The notes beneath the pieces are model-generated. The model searched no databases. It worked only from the letters and a program-made list of their open reading frames with translations, and had not been told where the DNA came from. This document shows, in pieces, positions 1-8,652 of a stretch of DNA of 64,000 nt; the stretch's first letter is position 1; each line of letters opens with the position of its first letter. The DNA comes from an uncultured Methanoregula sp. (GTDB taxonomy: Archaea > Halobacteriota > Methanomicrobia > Methanomicrobiales > Methanospirillaceae), in assembly GCF_963662735.1 (NCBI RefSeq), contig NZ_OY759744.1:906153-970152 (forward strand). Direction: 5' to 3'. Position numbers and translations under genes: made by a program.

Positions 1-1036
1 TGACCCTGAGGAAGGCTACGGAAAGGGCAATACCCACGAAACCCGCAAGGACGAAATAGATCCAGTTGGGAACGAATGGGCTGAAGAGATAATAGACTCC
101 GCCCGCGAGGAAGATTGCGGAGATGATGGCGGTGATATAGTATCCGCGGTTCATGGCGTCCATCGGGTCGGCACCATCGACACCCTTGACGGAAAGGATA
201 CCGATCATGCTTGCAAGGAGACCGAGCGAACACATGATGATCGGGAAGAGGATTCCGTTGACACCGAAGATCGGGAAGAGCGCGACACCGAGGATCATTG
301 CACCGATATTCTCGGCAGCAGTGGACTCGAAGAGGTCAGCGCCACGGCCTGCACAGTCGCCGACGTTATCACCGACAAGGTCCGCAATCGTGGCCGGGTT
401 CCGGACATCGTCTTCGGGGATACCGGCCTCGACCTTGCCGACAATGTCTGCACCGACATCAGCGGCTTTCGTATAGATACCGCCACCGAGCTGGGCGAAG
501 AGTGCTACGAACGAGGCACCGAATGCGAACCCGATAATGACGAACGGGGTCGTTGTCGGGTCTGCACCGAGGGCGATGTAGGTCAGCGAGACACCGAGGA
601 GCGACATCGAGGTGATGATCAGGCCGGAGATGGCCCCGCCGCGGAACGAGAAGTCAAGTGCCTTCCCGTCGCTGGTCTGGGCTGCGGCTGCTGTGCGGAT
701 GTTTGTCCTGACAGCAATCCACATGGCAACGACACCGGCAACTGCACTGCAGGCTGCACCAACGATGAATGCGGCTGCAATGGACAGGGCAAGCGACGCC
801 TGACCGGTGAGTAAGTACACCGCATAGATCACCACGGCACACACGATGGCGAGCACGGCGATAGTCGAATACTGGCGCTTGATGAATGCTTCCGCACCCA
901 CCCGGATCGCATCGGCAACCTCGCGCATCTTGGGCGTACCCTCGTCCTGTGAGAGGAGGTTACGCGTCAGGATTGCTGCGAGACCCAGTGCGATGATACA
1001 GATCGCAATCACGAGTAATAATGTATTTTCGATCAT
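1..1036 (-). CDS. hppA: Membrane-bound (V-type) pyrophosphatase, N-terminal part, cut by window edge
   Basis: Couples hydrolysis of cytoplasmic pyrophosphate to H+ or Na+ export across the membrane. The reading frame opens at an ATG at 1036, preceded by a strong AGGGAGGTC ribosome site, and stays open to base 1, so about 345 residues are present (full-length family members are about 670-700). Visible are several hydrophobic segments and the family signature: GGGIYTKAADVGADIVGK followed by EDDVRNPATIADLVGDNVGD and CAGRGADLFES, which carry the pyrophosphate/Mg2+-binding Asp and Lys residues. The residues that separate K+-dependent from K+-independent and Na+ from H+ pumps lie in the missing C-terminal half, so ion specificity cannot be called. 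It is divergent from the ech operon. Confidence 0.95.
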   Translation of the reverse strand, partial: MIENTLLLVIAICIIALGLAAILTRNLLSQDEGTPKMREVADAIRVGAEAFIKRQYSTIAVLAIVCAVVIYAVYLLTGQASLALSIAAAFIVGAACSAVAGVVAMWIAVRTNIRTAAAAQTSDGKALDFSFRGGAISGLIITSMSLLGVSLTYIALGADPTTTPFVIIGFAFGASFVALFAQLGGGIYTKAADVGADIVGKVEAGIPEDDVRNPATIADLVGDNVGDCAGRGADLFESTAAENIGAMILGVALFPIFGVNGILFPIIMCSLGLLASMIGILSVKGVDGADPMDAMNRGYYITAIISAIFLAGGVYYLFSPFVPNWIYFVLAGFVGIALSVAFLRV

Positions 1037-1500
1037 TCCTTGACCTCCCTGCTGTACCGGAATCTGCCGGGCGATACCCGCACGCGGAGTGCCGGTTGCA
1101 CGGCCGGACTGGACTTCCGGCACATCAGGTATGATAAGATTGGCATCGGCAGGAGACCTGTCCCGATGACTCCTGAGGATGTACAATGGCTCCGGGACCC
1201 ACCCCGGAAAAATCCATATCCCACCCTAAGAGATCAATAGTGCATTCTTGAAACATTAAACTTTTATCTTTCTCGCGCCCCCGATCTCCTCCCCGACCCG
1301 GACAGCGAATGGTCATTACGGCAATTTTTTCCGCATTTTTTTGGTTTTTCTCCTCATATCCGAAGTTTTTTTCGATATTTTTGTTGTTTTTGTCAGGTTT
1401 ATCACCGGTTTTCTGCATTTTGGTTTGAAATGAAGAATCGTGCACAATTCAATATGATTAATAATGAAAAATTCGTATATTCAGAGAAGGAGGGTATCTG
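1037..1500. promoter_or_regulatory. Intergenic region between hppA and echA; ech promoter
   Basis: 464 bp without a credible gene. The segment 1255-1450 is very T-rich on the plus strand; the lysine/asparagine-rich reading frame it creates on the minus strand has no gene-like features. A TATA-like AT stretch at about 1449-1463 would place transcription start about 20 nt before the GTG start of echA, leaving room for the GAAGGAGGG ribosome site at 1487-1495. The hppA promoter must lie to the right of 1036, but I see no clear TATA box for it. Confidence 0.4.
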
Positions 1501-3417
1501 GTGCAATTCGTACAGCTTCTGTTGTTTCTTATTCTGTTTCCGTTGATCGCGGCAGTGTTCATGCTCTGTATACGAAAAGAGATTGAACGCATCCTGATCG
1601 TGAAACTATCCGCACTGGCCATCGGTGTGGTAACATTGTATCTTCTCTTTACCACGTTTGACAAAGGGGCCCAGCTGGTCTCTGCGATTCCCGCCGAACC
1701 GGTGGGGCTCATTATGTTTGTTCTCGAGATACTGATCGCAGTATTCATCCTGTATCTCGGTATCAGACACCGGAAATACCTGGTGGTAGGGCTTATTGTC
1801 GTCCAGTCCGTGATGATGATTTATTTCGAGGCCGTGTATGCCCATTCGGCAGGTGCAACATCCAACCTGTTCATCGATGAGCTCTCCAATATCCTTGCTC
1901 TCATCATCGGCATCATCGGCAGCCTCATCTGCGTGTACTCGCTTGGCTACATGAAGTTCTTTCAGGAGCACCACCCCGAGATCAAAGACCGGCGCAATAC
2001 GTTCTTCTGTATCCTGTTCGTCTTCCTGTCCGCAATGTTCGGGCTCGTCTTCTCCAACAATCTTCTCTGGGTCTATTTCTTCTGGGAAGTCACGACCCTC
2101 TGTTCGTTCCTGCTCATCGGGTACACGAAGACCGAAGAAGCAACCAATAATGCATTCAACGCACTCTGGATGAACCTGCTCGGCGGTATCGCCTTTGCCG
2201 GTGCAATCCTGTACCTCTCATTGTCCGGAAGCAATGTCCTTGGTCTCGACCAGCTTCTTGCATCCGGAAAAGTTGTCGCCCTCATCCCGGCTGCCCTGAT
2301 CGGGTTCGCCGGGCTTACCAAGGCTGCCCAGCTCCCGTTCTCTTCGTGGCTTGTCGGGGCAATGGTGGCTCCGACCCCCGTCTCGGCGCTGCTCCACTCC
2401 AGCACCATGGTCAAGGCAGGTGTTTACATCATTGTCCGGCTTGCACCGGTCTTTCAGTCGACATTCACTGGTTATATGATTGCGCTTGTTGGGGGTCTCA
2501 CCTTCCTGCTCGCCTCGGGAATTGCAGTCTCCCAGAGCAATGCCAAAAAGGTGCTTGCCTACTCAACGATCGCCAACCTCGGGCTTATCGTAGCCTGCGC
2601 CGGTATCGGGACCTACGAGGCGATCTGGGCCGCGATCCTCCTCATCGTCTTCCATGCGATCTCCAAGTCGCTCCTCTTCCTCTCGGTCGGAACGGTTGAG
2701 CACCGGATCAAGAGCCGCGAGATCGACGACATGAACGGCCTCATCGTCCGCATGCCGAAGATTGCCTCGATGATGGTGATTGGGATTGCCGGCATGTTCC
2801 TCCTGCCGTTTGGTATGCTCATATCCAAGTGGGCGGCGATTCGGGCGTTCATCGACGCACCGTATGGCTTCCTGTTCGTCATCATCCTGGCGTTCGGCAG
2901 CGCGATCACCCTCTTCTTCTGGGCCAAGTGGATGGGCAAGATCATCGCAGTTACGAGTGACAGCAATAACATAGAAGGGGAAGTGGACCGCAGCGAATGG
3001 GCGGCCCTCACCTCCCTTGCAGGCCTCTCGATCGTGACCACGCTCGTATTCCCGGTACTCTCGACAAAACTCCTTGAGCCGTTCCTCCTCGCAAACTACG
3101 GCCACGTAGCCCAGCTCTCGCAGGATAATATCATCATCATGATCCTGATGCTCGTCCTGCTGGTCCTGATGCCGCTCTCGATCCTGCTGCCGCACCGGAA
3201 ACACCGGCACCTGGCGCCGTACATGGGTGGCAGGACAACTACGCACGATATGCGGTTCTCGGGCTCCCTCGGGGTCCAGAAAAAGACGGTGCTCTCCAAC
3301 TACTATCTCCATGACTGGTTCGGCGAAACGAAACTCCGGACCGCTGGTATCTGGCTCTGCTCGGCCCTGATCGGCATCATGTTTGCAGCCGTCTTCGTGC
3401 GGGGGGTGATCCTGTGA
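1501..3417 (+). CDS. echA: Ech-type [NiFe] hydrogenase, antiporter-like membrane subunit EchA (NuoL family)
   Basis: Large membrane subunit of the energy-converting hydrogenase, 638 residues with about 15 hydrophobic segments. It is homologous to NuoL/Mrp antiporter subunits and is the likely ion-translocating module. Conserved charged residues of the proton channel are visible: Glu in FFWEVTTLCSFLLIGY (about residue 197), Lys in LLHSSTMVKAGVYIIVRLAP (about 305) and Lys in FHAISKSLLFLSVG (about 390). The start is GTG at 1501, chosen because GGAGGG lies 7 nt upstream. First gene of the six-gene ech operon; its stop overlaps the echB start. Confidence 0.9.
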   Translation: MQFVQLLLFLILFPLIAAVFMLCIRKEIERILIVKLSALAIGVVTLYLLFTTFDKGAQLVSAIPAEPVGLIMFVLEILIAVFILYLGIRHRKYLVVGLIVVQSVMMIYFEAVYAHSAGATSNLFIDELSNILALIIGIIGSLICVYSLGYMKFFQEHHPEIKDRRNTFFCILFVFLSAMFGLVFSNNLLWVYFFWEVTTLCSFLLIGYTKTEEATNNAFNALWMNLLGGIAFAGAILYLSLSGSNVLGLDQLLASGKVVALIPAALIGFAGLTKAAQLPFSSWLVGAMVAPTPVSALLHSSTMVKAGVYIIVRLAPVFQSTFTGYMIALVGGLTFLLASGIAVSQSNAKKVLAYSTIANLGLIVACAGIGTYEAIWAAILLIVFHAISKSLLFLSVGTVEHRIKSREIDDMNGLIVRMPKIASMMVIGIAGMFLLPFGMLISKWAAIRAFIDAPYGFLFVIILAFGSAITLFFWAKWMGKIIAVTSDSNNIEGEVDRSEWAALTSLAGLSIVTTLVFPVLSTKLLEPFLLANYGHVAQLSQDNIIIMILMLVLLVLMPLSILLPHRKHRHLAPYMGGRTTTHDMRFSGSLGVQKKTVLSNYYLHDWFGETKLRTAGIWLCSALIGIMFAAVFVRGVIL

Positions 3418-4274
3418 TGAATCTTCTCTGGGCAATCATCTTTGTACTCGTGGCCCCGGTCGTTGGCGGCCTTATTGCCGGTATCGACCGGAAGATCACC
3501 GCACACATGCAGGGCAGGGTGGGGCCGTCAATCTTCCAGCCGTTCTGGGATGTGGGCAAGCTCTTCGAGAAAGAGAATGCAGTCGTGAACGAGACACAGA
3601 TCTTCTACGTGGTCTGTTACATTGTCTTCATGGCTTTCACGGGGGCTCTCTTCTTCGCGGGTGGCGACCTCCTGCTCGTGATCTTTGCACTCACGCTCGC
3701 CCAGGTATTTCTCGTGCTGGGCGCCTTCGCCGCCAACTCACCGTACAGCTACGTGGGGGCGGAACGCGAGCTTCTTCAGATCATGGCCTATGAGCCAATG
3801 GTGATCCTGACGGCAGTCGGGATGTTCGTTGTCACCAGGAGCTTCAATGTTGCGGATATCGCTGCAAGCACAACACCGGTCGTGCTCCTGATCCCGGGCA
3901 TCTTCCTCGGCTTTTTGTATGTCCTCACCATCAAGCTCCGCAAGTCTCCGTTCGATATATCAACGTCGCACCATGCCCACCAGGAGATTGTCAAAGGTGT
4001 AACCACTGAGTTCTCCGGGCCATCGCTGGGTCTCATCGAGATAACCCACTGGTACGAGACAGTTTTCCTCCTTGGCTTTGTCTGGCTCTTCTTCGGGTTC
4101 AACCCGGTAATTGCAGTCATCGCGGTTATCGTGGTCTACCTGCTTGAGATCCTTATCGATAACACCAATGCCCGTGTCAAGTGGCAGCTGGCCGTGAAGA
4201 GCTCGTGGCTGATTGCTGCTGTTATGGGAGTGGTCAACCTGGCCGCTCTCTACTTCCTTGCAGGAGGTGTATGA
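3417..4274 (+). CDS. echB: Ech hydrogenase membrane subunit EchB (NuoH family)
   Basis: Integral membrane subunit of about 285 residues that anchors the hydrogenase module to the ion pump, homologous to NuoH of complex I and EhaJ/MbhM. The acidic loop typical of the family is present (DRKITAHMQGRVGPS, about residues 22-36), as is the conserved RKSPFDISTSHHAHQEIVKG loop (about 178-197) at the interface with the NuoB-like and large subunits. The ATG at 3417 overlaps the echA stop by one base and follows a GGGGGGTGAT ribosome site; a GTG one codon upstream is the alternative. Confidence 0.92.
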   Translation: MNLLWAIIFVLVAPVVGGLIAGIDRKITAHMQGRVGPSIFQPFWDVGKLFEKENAVVNETQIFYVVCYIVFMAFTGALFFAGGDLLLVIFALTLAQVFLVLGAFAANSPYSYVGAERELLQIMAYEPMVILTAVGMFVVTRSFNVADIAASTTPVVLLIPGIFLGFLYVLTIKLRKSPFDISTSHHAHQEIVKGVTTEFSGPSLGLIEITHWYETVFLLGFVWLFFGFNPVIAVIAVIVVYLLEILIDNTNARVKWQLAVKSSWLIAAVMGVVNLAALYFLAGGV

Positions 4275-4765
4275 TGACGTACCTGGCCAAATCTCCCTGG
4301 ATCATCCACTACGATGCATCGAGCTGCAATGGCTGTGACATCGAGATCCTTGCCTGTCTTACACCGATGTACGATGTCGAGCGGTTCGGCATCATCAATA
4401 CCGGCAACCCCAAGCATGCAGATATCTTCGTGGTCACCGGCTCGATCAATGAACAGAACCGGGAAATCGTTGAAAATATCTACAACCAGATGCCGGACCC
4501 GAAAGTCGTTGTCGCGGTCGGCATCTGCGCCACGTCGGGGGGCGTATTCCGGGAATGCTACAATGTCATGGGAGGAACCGACAAGGTGATCCCGGTGGAC
4601 GTATATGTGCCCGGCTGCGCTGCCCGCCCCGAGTCGATCATCGACGGGATCGTGAAAGCCCTGGGTATTCTTGAAGAGAAGCGGAAGAATATACCGGCAC
4701 AGGGTTCCACGGTTCCCCACCATAAACCCCATACCAATGCCGATGCACCAGGAGGAACACAATGA
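4274..4765 (+). CDS. echC: Ech hydrogenase small subunit EchC (NuoB family)
   Basis: Small electron-transfer subunit, about 163 residues, carrying the proximal [4Fe-4S] cluster next to the NiFe site. Ligands are visible in CNGCDIEILAC near the N terminus, GICATSGGVF (about residues 91-100) and VYVPGCAARP (about 120-129), the CxxC...C...C pattern of NuoB/Ech small subunits. Two adjacent ATGs (4271 and 4274) are possible; 4274 has the better spacing to AGGAGG at 4262-4267. It overlaps the stop of echB and the start of echD, consistent with translational coupling in one operon. Confidence 0.92.
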   Translation: MTYLAKSPWIIHYDASSCNGCDIEILACLTPMYDVERFGIINTGNPKHADIFVVTGSINEQNREIVENIYNQMPDPKVVVAVGICATSGGVFRECYNVMGGTDKVIPVDVYVPGCAARPESIIDGIVKALGILEEKRKNIPAQGSTVPHHKPHTNADAPGGTQ

Positions 4766-5139
4766 TGGAATTACAGACGATAACCCCGATCAGTGTCGGG
4801 GAGGTCGTGCCCAAAGCGGAACAGGCAAAAAAAGATGGCTGCCGCCTCGTCCAGATCGGGTGCACGAAGATCGGTGATGACTTCGAGATCATCTACGTGT
4901 ACGACAAAGCCTACAAGCTCGCCAGTTACCGCGTCACCGTGAAACAGGATGACGAGATCCCCAGCATCAGCGGGGTCTACTGGGGGGCCTTCGTGTACGA
5001 GAACGAGATCCACGACCTGTACGGCATTCACGTGAAGGGGATCAACATCGATTTCAAGGGCACGTTCTACAAGACCGCGGTCAAACATCCTTTCAGCGTG
5101 ACCATAACGAAGGAGGACGACGCATGTCAAAACAAATAA
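4762..5139 (+). CDS. echD: Ech hydrogenase subunit EchD (NuoC family)
   Basis: Hydrophilic connecting subunit of 125 residues, homologous to the 30-kDa NuoC subunit of complex I. The recognisable signature is WGAFVYENEIHDLYGIHVKG (about residues 74-93), matching the conserved E-x-E-x-x-D-x-x-G pattern. It carries no cofactor ligands and packs between the large and small subunits. The ATG at 4762 overlaps the echC stop (ATGA) and follows GGAGG at 4751-4755. Its last 16 bases overlap the start of echE. Confidence 0.9.
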   Translation: MMELQTITPISVGEVVPKAEQAKKDGCRLVQIGCTKIGDDFEIIYVYDKAYKLASYRVTVKQDDEIPSISGVYWGAFVYENEIHDLYGIHVKGINIDFKGTFYKTAVKHPFSVTITKEDDACQNK

Positions 5140-6203
5140 CCATCCCGTTCGGCCCGCAGCACCCGGTGCTCCCCGAGCCTCTCCATCTCGACCTAGTTCT
5201 CGAAGACGAGAAGGTCGTGGATGTCATCCCGACCATCGGGTACGTCCACCGCGGTCTTGAGAAACTTGTGGAGAAACGGGAGTATACCGAGTACGTGTAT
5301 ATCGCTGAACGGATCTGTGGTATCTGCAGTCACATCCACGGCCAGACCTATGTGCAGGGTATCGAACAGATCATGGGACTCGAGATCCCCGAACGGGCCC
5401 AGTACCTCAGGACCATATGGTCTGAATATTCAAGGATGCACTCGCACCTGCTCTGGCTGGGACTTTTTGCTGACAGTATGGGCTTTGAGAGCGTGTTTAT
5501 GAACGCATGGCGGCTTCGTGAGCATATCCTCGATGATCTCGAAGCGACCACGGGTGGCCGCGTCATCCAGGGTGTCTGCAAGGTTGGCGGTGTCCGGAAG
5601 GATATCGCTCCTGAGAAACTGGACGAGATGGTGAAAGGGCTCAAGGGTATTGAGCACGAGATCCAGGATCTCACGAATGTATTCCTGCATGACAGTTCAA
5701 TGAAGCACCGGCTCTGCGGGGTCGGCGTGCTCAGCAAAGAGGATGCCTATTACCTCGGTGCGGTAGGCCCGTCAGGAAGAGGCAGCGGTCTTGCGATTGA
5801 TATCCGCGAAACCGGCTATGCTGCCTACGGGAAGATCAACTTCAAACCGGTTGTCGAGCATGACGGGGATTGCTATGCCCGCTGTGCTGTGCGTGCAAAG
5901 GAAATGTTCACCTCGATCGATATCATCGAACAGTGTGCAAGGAAGATTCCTGATGGGCCGGTTGACATGAAAGTCACCGGTGCACCGGATGGTGAATTCT
6001 TTGCACGGGCCGAACAGCCCCGGGGCGAGGTCATCCACTACATCAAGGGGAATGGCAAGAAGAACCTTGTCCGGCACCGGGTGCGGACACCCACCTTCAC
6101 GAACATCCCTCCCCTTGTCACGCTCTTGAAAGGGTGCGAACTTGCTGATGTGCCGGTGATTGTCCTGAGCATCGATCCCTGCATCGGCTGTGCGGAGAGG
6201 TGA
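5124..6203 (+). CDS. echE: Ech hydrogenase [NiFe] large catalytic subunit EchE (NuoD family)
   Basis: Catalytic subunit of 359 residues that binds the NiFe(CN)2CO site and interconverts H2 and protons/electrons. Both cysteine pairs are intact: ERICGICSHIHG (about residues 62-73) and the C-terminal DPCIGCAER. The protein stops directly after this last motif, so there is no C-terminal extension for a maturation protease to remove, as is known for Ech-type large subunits. Starts at an ATG 8 nt after GAAGGAGG. Context EchA-F supports H2:ferredoxin oxidoreductase activity driven by the ion gradient, supplying reduced ferredoxin for CO2 fixation and biosynthesis. Confidence 0.95.
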   Translation: MSKQITIPFGPQHPVLPEPLHLDLVLEDEKVVDVIPTIGYVHRGLEKLVEKREYTEYVYIAERICGICSHIHGQTYVQGIEQIMGLEIPERAQYLRTIWSEYSRMHSHLLWLGLFADSMGFESVFMNAWRLREHILDDLEATTGGRVIQGVCKVGGVRKDIAPEKLDEMVKGLKGIEHEIQDLTNVFLHDSSMKHRLCGVGVLSKEDAYYLGAVGPSGRGSGLAIDIRETGYAAYGKINFKPVVEHDGDCYARCAVRAKEMFTSIDIIEQCARKIPDGPVDMKVTGAPDGEFFARAEQPRGEVIHYIKGNGKKNLVRHRVRTPTFTNIPPLVTLLKGCELADVPVIVLSIDPCIGCAER

Positions 6204-6210
6204 GGCGACG

Positions 6211-6615
6211 ATGACATTTTTTGAGATGACAAAAACCGTGTTAAAAAGTGTACTCTCCCGTCCGGCGACCCTGATGTACCCGGCAAAGCCGGCCAAGAAG
6301 ACCGCCAACACCCGTGGCCACGTGAAGATCAACCCGGATGGGTGCATAACGTGCCGGTCCTGCCAGCGCAAGTGCCCGACGCAGGCAATCTGCGTTGAGG
6401 TAAAGGAAAAGACCTGGCAGATCGACCAGATGCGCTGTGTCGTCTGTGCCGTGTGCGTGGACGTGTGCCCCACGAAATGCCTTACCATGGACAACCAGTA
6501 CCGCCCGGCCATGACGGCACGGGGCGGACTTGAGAAGTTCACGGTTGCCGGGCCAAAGAAGAAGGAGCCGGCGGCACCCGCACCTGCGGATGGGGCAAAG
6601 CCGGCAAAGGAATAA
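6211..6615 (+). CDS. echF: Ech hydrogenase polyferredoxin subunit EchF
   Basis: Small iron-sulfur subunit of about 134 residues that passes electrons between external ferredoxin and the small subunit. Two [4Fe-4S] motifs are present: CITCRSCQRKCPTQAIC (about residues 42-58) and CVVCAVCVDVCPTKCL (about 72-87). The C-terminal 35 residues are a lysine/alanine/proline-rich tail. I chose the ATG at 6211, after GAGAGGTGAGG, rather than the upstream in-frame GTG at 6190, which lies inside echE. Last gene of the operon. Confidence 0.9.
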   Translation: MTFFEMTKTVLKSVLSRPATLMYPAKPAKKTANTRGHVKINPDGCITCRSCQRKCPTQAICVEVKEKTWQIDQMRCVVCAVCVDVCPTKCLTMDNQYRPAMTARGGLEKFTVAGPKKKEPAAPAPADGAKPAKE

Positions 6616-6640
6616 TTCCGGAACCTGCCAAAGCCGCGGA

Positions 6641-8518
6641 TCAGGAAGTATCTTTTTTTACCCAGTTTTTACCTGTTTTCAATGAACCCGGGTCCCGTCT
6701 CATGGGACGGACATTTGCCCCCTCCATCTCTCCCCCGGCCCATGCGAACCGCTCCCTGATTGTCTGCGGGAGTTCCTTCTCATCAATCGGGACAAACCCA
6801 TAGTTGCCATAGAAATTGGTGAGATCCCAGACCGAATGCATGTAGAGGGTATCCTGCCCGCATGCCTCGACAAGCCCCCGGACAACTGCATCTGCGTACC
6901 CGTGGCCGCGCCGGTTGACCGGCGTGAATACTCCATCCACTTCGAACCCGTCCGTGTGCCGTTTGCACCGGGCCACCGAGACTGCCTCGCCATTGGAAAA
7001 TGCCGCAAATATGCGATCCGTTTTCATATCCCCTTTCGTATTGTGGTATTCGGTCCAGAGCGTCTCGGCGACCGGTAACTCCGACGACATCAGTTCTCTC
7101 ACGGTCGCACCTGAACGGTGCTTCGCGGCAAAACGCTCCGGTGCCGAAAATACCGGAATTGAAGGTGCATCGTCACCGGTACCCTCGATACGGTAACTGC
7201 CGGGCGGGACATGAATCACAAACTGGACCCCTGATCCTTCGGTACCGGTTTCCTGGATGGTCATACCGGTCACCTCAACGATCTGGCGGCAGATGAAGAG
7301 CCCGATCCCTGCATGTCCCTCGGCATCGTACTCGAATATCTGTTGTTTTCTCTCAGCAGGGATCCCGGCCCCGTCGTCCCGGACGCAGAGGTCAAGCCCC
7401 CCGGGGGTCTCGTGATACGTAACAATGATATTTTTCAGCCTGCCCGCGCTGTGCCGGAGGGAGTTATCCAGGAGATGGGTGAGGACATCGGCAAAGAGCG
7501 GATCCGCATAAACCTCCAGGCGCCCTGTCCAGCACCGGATCGAGATAGTTTTATCATCCAAAGGAAAACGGGTGGTTTCAAGAGACTTCTGCACGCTCAT
7601 CCAGACCGGGGGGACCGCCCCGAGATCCTTGTAGGACTCGGCGAGGAAGAGCTGGCGGACAACATTCCACGCAAGCGTCCGGATCCGTTCGAAATACGTG
7701 TGTGTCCCGGCATCACTGCACCGGGCATCCGCCTCATCAACGGATTCGATGATCTCATCCACCGACCGGTGAAGGTGGTCTGACGAGATTTGGGAGAGGA
7801 TACTGATTTTGTTGTTGGCCGCTTTCAGGGCATGCTCGGCTTGGACGTGGCTGGTGATATCGAAGAAGGTGAGGATGGCCCGCTCGCCCGGGAGGGAGCT
7901 GCCTGATACAAGGACGACAAGCGAACTCTCATCCGGCAGGGCGAACTGTGTCTCGGTTGCGTACACCGCCCCTTTGCGGGAGAGCCGCCCGAAAAACACA
8001 TCCGCATCATCCCCACTCCATATGGCAGAAACCGGTGTCCCGTTCAGGTCAGATACTTTCCGCCGGAGGAGATCGGCTGCTTTCCAGTTTATCTCTTCTA
8101 TGGCCCTGCGGTTGCCAATATCGCGGATAAGGATGCTGCCTCCTTCCGAATGGTCGAAGAGTCCCTGGTAAAGGTCTTCCTTTTCCCGAAGCCGGATCGT
8201 GAGGGCTGCAATCAGCCACCCGATCGCGACAATGACCAGGGTCCGGAGCAGCGCTTCGCCGAGAATGGTCATCGAAGCTCCCCCAAGGAGGATCACGAAG
8301 AGAAGGTAGATCCCGCCGATGCAACCCGCGATGACCGCACCGCGGCGCGGGTACTGGTATGCGGCCAGTACCACCGGAATGTACAGGAGGTTGGGGATAG
8401 CCGTCGATATCCCGAAAAGGAGCCCGATAACCGATGCAAGAAGTGCAGTCGCAGCCGTTCCGGTAATTGCGGCCTTCCAGAAGAGCTGGCGGTCCTCAAA
8501 TCCTGCAGGAAGTTTCAT
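6641..8518 (-). CDS. Membrane sensor histidine kinase fused to a C-terminal GNAT acetyltransferase domain
   Basis: About 625 residues. Order: hydrophobic N-terminal region with 4-5 membrane segments (about 10-110), PAS-like domain (about 115-220), short coiled coil, HATPase_c domain (about 330-435) with N box HLLDNSLRHS, G1 box DDGAGIP and G2 box AGIGLFICRQ, then an acetyltransferase domain (about 480-610) with VNRRGHGYADAVVRGLVEAC, which contains the acetyl-CoA-binding R/G-x-G-x-G/A loop, and FYGNYGFVP. The usual methanogen H-box (RHD) is replaced by a region reading SSDHLHRSVDEI, so the phosphoacceptor is uncertain. The ATG at 8518 has an AGGAG site; an ATG at 8557 has none. No response regulator gene is adjacent. 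Signal and acetyl acceptor are unknown. Confidence 0.8.
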   Translation of the reverse strand: MKLPAGFEDRQLFWKAAITGTAATALLASVIGLLFGISTAIPNLLYIPVVLAAYQYPRRGAVIAGCIGGIYLLFVILLGGASMTILGEALLRTLVIVAIGWLIAALTIRLREKEDLYQGLFDHSEGGSILIRDIGNRRAIEEINWKAADLLRRKVSDLNGTPVSAIWSGDDADVFFGRLSRKGAVYATETQFALPDESSLVVLVSGSSLPGERAILTFFDITSHVQAEHALKAANNKISILSQISSDHLHRSVDEIIESVDEADARCSDAGTHTYFERIRTLAWNVVRQLFLAESYKDLGAVPPVWMSVQKSLETTRFPLDDKTISIRCWTGRLEVYADPLFADVLTHLLDNSLRHSAGRLKNIIVTYHETPGGLDLCVRDDGAGIPAERKQQIFEYDAEGHAGIGLFICRQIVEVTGMTIQETGTEGSGVQFVIHVPPGSYRIEGTGDDAPSIPVFSAPERFAAKHRSGATVRELMSSELPVAETLWTEYHNTKGDMKTDRIFAAFSNGEAVSVARCKRHTDGFEVDGVFTPVNRRGHGYADAVVRGLVEACGQDTLYMHSVWDLTNFYGNYGFVPIDEKELPQTIRERFAWAGGEMEGANVRPMRRDPGSLKTGKNWVKKDTS

Positions 8519-8652
8519 CGGCGGGCTCCTGGTATCCCTGTACCGGTGTTCATGCATGGATATGACGAACCAATCTAGATGAGGGTTGCGATTTTATGAC
8601 AGGATGAGGGGAATCCCTGGAAAAGACGCCCCCGGTCTCAAGGAAACCCGTT

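Noticed and set aside
1125..1445. Lysine/asparagine-rich minus-strand frame in the ech promoter region
   Set aside because: Produced by the T-rich noncoding strand; no ribosome site, no conserved feature.
2563..3435. Long minus-strand frame (290 codons) inside echA
   Set aside because: Antisense shadow of a well-supported NuoL-family gene; its sequence is Arg/Asp/Glu-biased as expected from the complementary GC-rich codons.
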